Positions 61,175-64,000 of a stretch of DNA of 64,000 nucleotides are shown piece by piece. Each line of letters starts with the position of its first letter. Position 1 is the stretch's first letter. Made by a program: the position numbers and the translations under genes. The notes beneath the pieces are model-generated. The model made no database searches. It had not been told where the DNA came from and saw only the letters and a program-made list of their open reading frames with translations. Origin of the DNA: Comamonas koreensis (GTDB lineage: Bacteria > Pseudomonadota > Gammaproteobacteria > Burkholderiales > Burkholderiaceae_C); the NCBI RefSeq assembly GCF_014076495.1, contig NZ_CP043575.1, positions 1,550,001 to 1,614,000 of the forward strand, given 5' to 3'.

Positions 61175-62080
61175 ATGGACCAGCTCACCAGCATGCAGGT
61201 ATTCCAGGCGGTGGTGGATAACGGCAGCTTTGCGCAGGCTGGCGAGCGCCTGGGCATCTCGGCCCCGATGGTCAGCAAGCATGTGGCCCAGCTCGAGCAG
61301 CGCCTGGGTGCGCGCCTGCTCAACCGCAGCAGCCGCCATGTCAGCCTGACCGAGGCGGGCCAGCGCTGGTATGCGCAAAGCAGCCTGGCGTTGGAGATGC
61401 TGGACGCTGCTGCCCAGGAGATCGGCCAGCACCACCAGGCCCCCAGCGGTCAGCTCAAGATCAGCGCGCCGGTCTGGTGCGCTACCCCGCAGATGGCGCG
61501 CATCCTGGCGCGCTACCGCGCCCGTTATCCGCAGGTGCTGGTCGATATCCACCTGGACAACCACAAGATCGACCTGGCCACCGCCGGCTATGACATGGCC
61601 ATGCGCGCCTCGTCCGACCCCGCCCCGCATCTGATTGCCCGCCCGCTGTGCCAGGTGCCGTTCTACCTGGTGGCCAGCCCCGCTTACCTGGGGCAGGCTG
61701 GCCCGCCCCAGCAGCCTGCCGACCTCGCCCAGCACCCTGCCGTGTTGCCCAGCTATGTATCGCTCAGCCCCTTGCAGCTGAGCCAGCCCGGCGCACGCAG
61801 CGCGCCGCTGCACCTGCAGCCGGCCCTGCTGTCCGATGATTCCAACCTCAGCCTGCATGCGGTGCGCGCCGGCATGGGCCTGGGCTTTTTGCCATCCTGG
61901 TTGGTGGAGGACGACCTGCGCAGCGGCCAGCTGCAGCGGGTGCTGCCCCAGTGGGAGGCGCTGACGGTGACCCTGTATGCGATCTACACCAGCCGGCGCT
62001 ACCTGGCGCCCAAGGTGCGCAGCTTTATCGATTGCCTGTCGCAGGAGCTGGGTGGCGCGGCCCCTGAGCCAGCGGTCTAG
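61175..62080 (+). CDS. LysR family transcriptional regulator
   Basis: 301 residues. The N-terminal winged helix is MDQLTSMQVFQAVVDNGSFAQAGERLGISAPMVSKHVAQLEQRLGARLLNRSSRHVSLTEAG. The substrate-binding domain has two lobes (PLCQVPFYLVASPAYL, AVRAGMGLGFLPSWLVEDDL). It is divergent from the DODA-type dioxygenase gene, so it probably regulates that gene. The 88-bp intergenic region contains AGTAGCT twice about 22 bp apart, a spacing fitting a LysR tetramer site (inference). Its stop overlaps the convergent alkB stop by 4 bp. Confidence 0.92.
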   Translation: MDQLTSMQVFQAVVDNGSFAQAGERLGISAPMVSKHVAQLEQRLGARLLNRSSRHVSLTEAGQRWYAQSSLALEMLDAAAQEIGQHHQAPSGQLKISAPVWCATPQMARILARYRARYPQVLVDIHLDNHKIDLATAGYDMAMRASSDPAPHLIARPLCQVPFYLVASPAYLGQAGPPQQPADLAQHPAVLPSYVSLSPLQLSQPGARSAPLHLQPALLSDDSNLSLHAVRAGMGLGFLPSWLVEDDLRSGQLQRVLPQWEALTVTLYAIYTSRRYLAPKVRSFIDCLSQELGGAAPEPAV

Positions 62081-62742
62081 CTTGCGCGGCGGAAGGTCAG
62101 GTTGATTCTTTGGCCATCGAGCAGCGGATGCGCCACAGCGCTCACCCCATCCTTGACCGGCATCACCCCGTGGTAGCGCATGCGGTCCACGCCACCCCAG
62201 ACCACCACATCGCCATGCTGCAGCGGCAGCTTTTGCGTGGCATCGGCGCGGGCATCACCACCCCACAAAAAGATGGCGGGCAGGCCCAGCGATACCGACA
62301 CGATCGGGTGGCGGGCATCACCTTCGTCCTGGTGCAGGGTCAGGCGGGTGCCGACGCTGTAGCGGTTGATCAGGCAGGCATTGGGGGCAAAAGGCGGCAG
62401 CTCGGCTGCCTGCGCCGCCTGGGCGGCCAGCGCTGCGAAGGCGGGTGGCATGGCGGGCCAGGGCTGGCCGCTCAAGGGGTCGGTGGCGCTGTAGCGGTAG
62501 CCGTGCTGGTCGCTGTACCAGCCAAATGCGCCGCAGTTGCTCATCGCCACCTGCATAGGGCGCCCGCCGGGGGTGCGCAAATGGCGAAACGGCGCCTGCT
62601 GCACGATGGCCTGCACCTGGCGCAGCAAGTCATCCTCCCAGCGCAGCGCAAAGCCGCGCAGCACACAGGCCTGGCGGCCAATGGCAATGCGCTCCCAGTG
62701 CGTCTGGTCATCGTTGGCGGCGGGGCTGAACAGGTCTTGCAT
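62077..62742 (-). CDS. alkB: Alpha-ketoglutarate-dependent DNA repair dioxygenase AlkB
   Basis: 221 residues, start MQDLFSP. The 2-oxoglutarate/Fe(II) fold shows the AlkB signatures MSNCGAFGWYSDQHGYRYS, NACLINRYSVGTRLTLHQDEGD (HxD metal pair), SLGLPAIFLWGG, HGDVVVWGGVDRMRYHGV (second His) and RINLTFRRA (2-oxoglutarate-binding Arg). It reverses 1-methyladenine and 3-methylcytosine in DNA. No ada gene is adjacent, so adaptive-response control is not evident here. Confidence 0.96.
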   Translation of the reverse strand: MQDLFSPAANDDQTHWERIAIGRQACVLRGFALRWEDDLLRQVQAIVQQAPFRHLRTPGGRPMQVAMSNCGAFGWYSDQHGYRYSATDPLSGQPWPAMPPAFAALAAQAAQAAELPPFAPNACLINRYSVGTRLTLHQDEGDARHPIVSVSLGLPAIFLWGGDARADATQKLPLQHGDVVVWGGVDRMRYHGVMPVKDGVSAVAHPLLDGQRINLTFRRAS

Positions 62743-62767
62743 GGGGCTATTGTGCCCCTGTGGGCAT

Positions 62768-62802
62768 AAAAAAACCGCAGGGCCTGTGGCAGGCACTGCG
62801 GT
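62768..62802 (-). terminator. Intrinsic terminator after the first tRNA gene
   Basis: CCGCAG and CTGCGG at the ends, with an inner CCTG/CAGG pairing, form a stem-loop followed on the minus strand by seven T. It starts 6 bp beyond the tRNA 3' end and lies 26 bp before alkB, so it also insulates alkB. Confidence 0.8.
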
Positions 62803-62808
62803 GGGATG

Positions 62809-62885
62809 TGGTGGTCGTAGTGGGACTTGAACCTACGACATCAGCATTATGAATGCTGCGCTCTAACCAACTGAGCTATACGACC
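62809..62885 (-). tRNA. tRNA-Met (CAT), copy 1
   Basis: 77 nt including encoded CCA. The acceptor stem pairs GGTCGTA with TACGACC. The D arm is AGCTCAGTTGGTTAGAGC, the anticodon loop TTCATAA with anticodon CAT, and the T arm GTAGGTTCAAGTCCCAC. This is the elongator-Met pattern; a CAT-anticodon tRNA-Ile (lysidine-modified) cannot be fully excluded from sequence alone. Confidence 0.93.
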
Positions 62886-62981
62886 GGCAGACTCCATTGT
62901 AGGGGCGGATGGGCGGCGTACCGGCTGCTGGCTGCGACTTTTTCGGCGCGACTTGCAGCCATCAAAACGGATGCGCCAAAG

Positions 62982-63017
62982 AGAAAAGCCGCAGTGATCA
63001 TGCAATCACTGCGGCTT
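62982..63017 (-). terminator. Intrinsic terminator after the second tRNA gene
   Basis: A 13-bp perfect stem (AAGCCGCAGTGAT/ATCACTGCGGCTT, loop 6 nt) is followed on the minus strand by TTCTC after the stem's own TT. It begins 6 bp past the tRNA 3' end, so the two tRNA genes are separately terminated. Confidence 0.82.
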
Positions 63018-63023
63018 GAAACC

Positions 63024-63100
63024 TGGTGGTCGTAGTGGGACTTGAACCTACGACATCAGCATTATGAATGCTGCGCTCTAACCAACTGAGCTATACGACC
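63024..63100 (-). tRNA. tRNA-Met (CAT), copy 2
   Basis: 77 nt, identical over its whole length to the copy at 62809-62885, including CCA and the six bases just upstream of the 5' end. The two genes are 138 bp apart, each with its own terminator. They probably arose by a local duplication. Confidence 0.93.
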
Positions 63101-63233
63101 GGCAGAACGAAATTATATACCGAAAATTTGGCTCGGCGATCAATGTCGCCAGGTTTTGTCAAAAACAGTCATTTTGCGTGGCGGGTGCTGGCAAGGACCA
63201 TGGCCCCTGCACCAATGGCACCGTAGCGCCTGA

Positions 63234-64000
63234 TCAGCTGTTGCTGAACTGGGCCGGGCGCTTGTTGACGAAGGCGTCCATGCCTTCTTTCTGGTCATTG
63301 GTCGCGAACAGCGCGTGGAACAGGCGCCGCTCGAACATCACGCCGTCGTTGAGGCTGCCCTCGAACGCGCGGTTCACCGATTCCTTGGCGGCCATCACGG
63401 CCAGCTGCGAGAAGCCGCTGATGATGATGGCCGCGCCCAGCGCCTCTTCCATCAGCTTGTCCACGGGCACCACGCGGCTGACCAGGCTGGCACGCTCGGC
63501 CTCGTCGGCGTTCATCATGCGGCCGGTGAGGGCCAGGTCCATGGCCTTGGCCTTGCCCACGGCGCGGGGCAGGCGCTGCGTGCCGCCGGCGCCGGGGATG
63601 ACGCCCAGCTTGATCTCGGGCTGGCCAAAGCGGGCGTTGTCGGCGGCGATGATGAAGTCGCACATCATGGCCAGCTCGCAGCCGCCACCCAGTGCGTAGC
63701 CGCTGACGGCGGCAATGACGGGCTTGCGGATGCTGCGGATCGCTTCCCAGTTGCGGGTGATGTAGTCGCCGCCATAGGCATCGGCAAAGCTGTACTTGGC
63801 CATGGCGCCAATGTCGGCGCCCGCGGCAAAGGCCTTTTCGCTGCCGGTGATGATCATGCAGCCAATGTTCTTGTCGGCGTCAAAGGCCTTGAGCGCCTCA
63901 CCCAGCTCGTTCATCAGCTGGTCGTTGAGCGCGTTCAGCGCCTTGGGGCGGTTGAGCGTGATGATGCCCACTTTCTCGGCTTCGACGCGCACTTCGATCA
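63234..64000 (-). CDS. Enoyl-CoA hydratase (crotonase), 5' end beyond the window
   Basis: At least 254 residues; the reading frame stays open to the window edge. The sequence begins [28 protein letters not shown], so only a few N-terminal residues are missing. The oxyanion-hole segments [16 protein letters not shown] and [20 protein letters not shown], and [22 protein letters not shown] with the catalytic Glu pair, are typical of EchA-type hydratases. It hydrates trans-2-enoyl-CoA in fatty acid or related degradation. The 133 bp between it and the tRNA gene contain no other gene. Confidence 0.95.
   Translation of the reverse strand, partial: IEVRVEAEKVGIITLNRPKALNALNDQLMNELGEALKAFDADKNIGCMIITGSEKAFAAGADIGAMAKYSFADAYGGDYITRNWEAIRSIRKPVIAAVSGYALGGGCELAMMCDFIIAADNARFGQPEIKLGVIPGAGGTQRLPRAVGKAKAMDLALTGRMMNADEAERASLVSRVVPVDKLMEEALGAAIIISGFSQLAVMAAKESVNRAFEGSLNDGVMFERRLFHALFATNDQKEGMDAFVNKRPAQFSNS

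Overview
The window is GC-rich and densely coded. It looks like a chromosomal segment of a betaproteobacterium of the Comamonadaceae (Comamonas/Delftia-like). The grounds are a Bug-family solute receptor, a long Ala/Lys/Pro histone H1-like protein, a groESL operon with a CIRCE operator, a PilS/PilR pair beside ampD and ypjD-like genes, and high GC3 with many antisense open frames. No taxonomic search was possible, so this is inference.

Layout. 1-4.3 kb (+): the tail of an unknown gene, a PLP aminotransferase, then a Bug receptor and an N-acyl-D-amino-acid deacylase. 4.4-8.7 kb (-): an iron-acquisition unit of ECF sigma factor, FecR-type regulator and TonB receptor with an STN domain, behind a good Fur box. 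9.3-16.4 kb (+): reductive pyrimidine (or hydantoin) catabolism: preT, preA, NCS1 permease, dihydropyrimidinase and an N-carbamoyl amidohydrolase. An intrinsic terminator lies between preA and the permease. 16.6-18.85 kb (-): groES-groEL with CIRCE. 19.1-19.8 kb (-): a RutR-like TetR regulator. 20.1-21.0 kb (-): the histone H1-like repeat protein. 21.2-25.4 kb (-): class Ia ribonucleotide reductase nrdA-nrdB behind two NrdR boxes. 25.8-30.7 kb (-): ccsA/ypjD-like gene, a small PP0621-like protein, pilS, pilR, ampD. 30.8-35.7 kb (-): a multi-PAS hybrid kinase with REC and Hpt domains, and a response-regulator diguanylate cyclase. 36.0-37.4 kb (+): ffh, followed directly by a 322-bp MITE-like element.

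37.8-51.0 kb (-) is a selenocysteine locus: selD; then, beyond two inserted AT-richer acyltransferase genes on the other strand, selC (tRNA-Sec), selB, selA, fdhE, fdnI, fdnH and fdnG. fdnG carries an in-frame UGA followed by a SECIS-like hairpin, so the enzyme, its maturation factor and most of the Sec decoding machinery lie together. The first acyltransferase is put out of frame by one AT unit in an (AT)5 tract.

51.2-64 kb: an NlpC/P60 lipoprotein (+); a three-gene operon (-) of an uncharacterised repeat-like protein, a PcfJ-like protein and a DUF1266 protein; miaB (-); a small exported protein (-); a MarR-GNAT fusion regulator with an EamA exporter (-) behind a strong palindrome; a DODA-type dioxygenase (-) divergent from a LysR regulator (+); alkB (-); two identical CAT-anticodon tRNA genes (-), each with its own terminator; and the 3' part of an enoyl-CoA hydratase gene (-) running off the window.

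Best candidates for undescribed biology are the repeat-protein/PcfJ-like/DUF1266 operon, the possible phase-variable acyltransferase pair beside selC, and the MITE-like element fused to the ffh stop codon.
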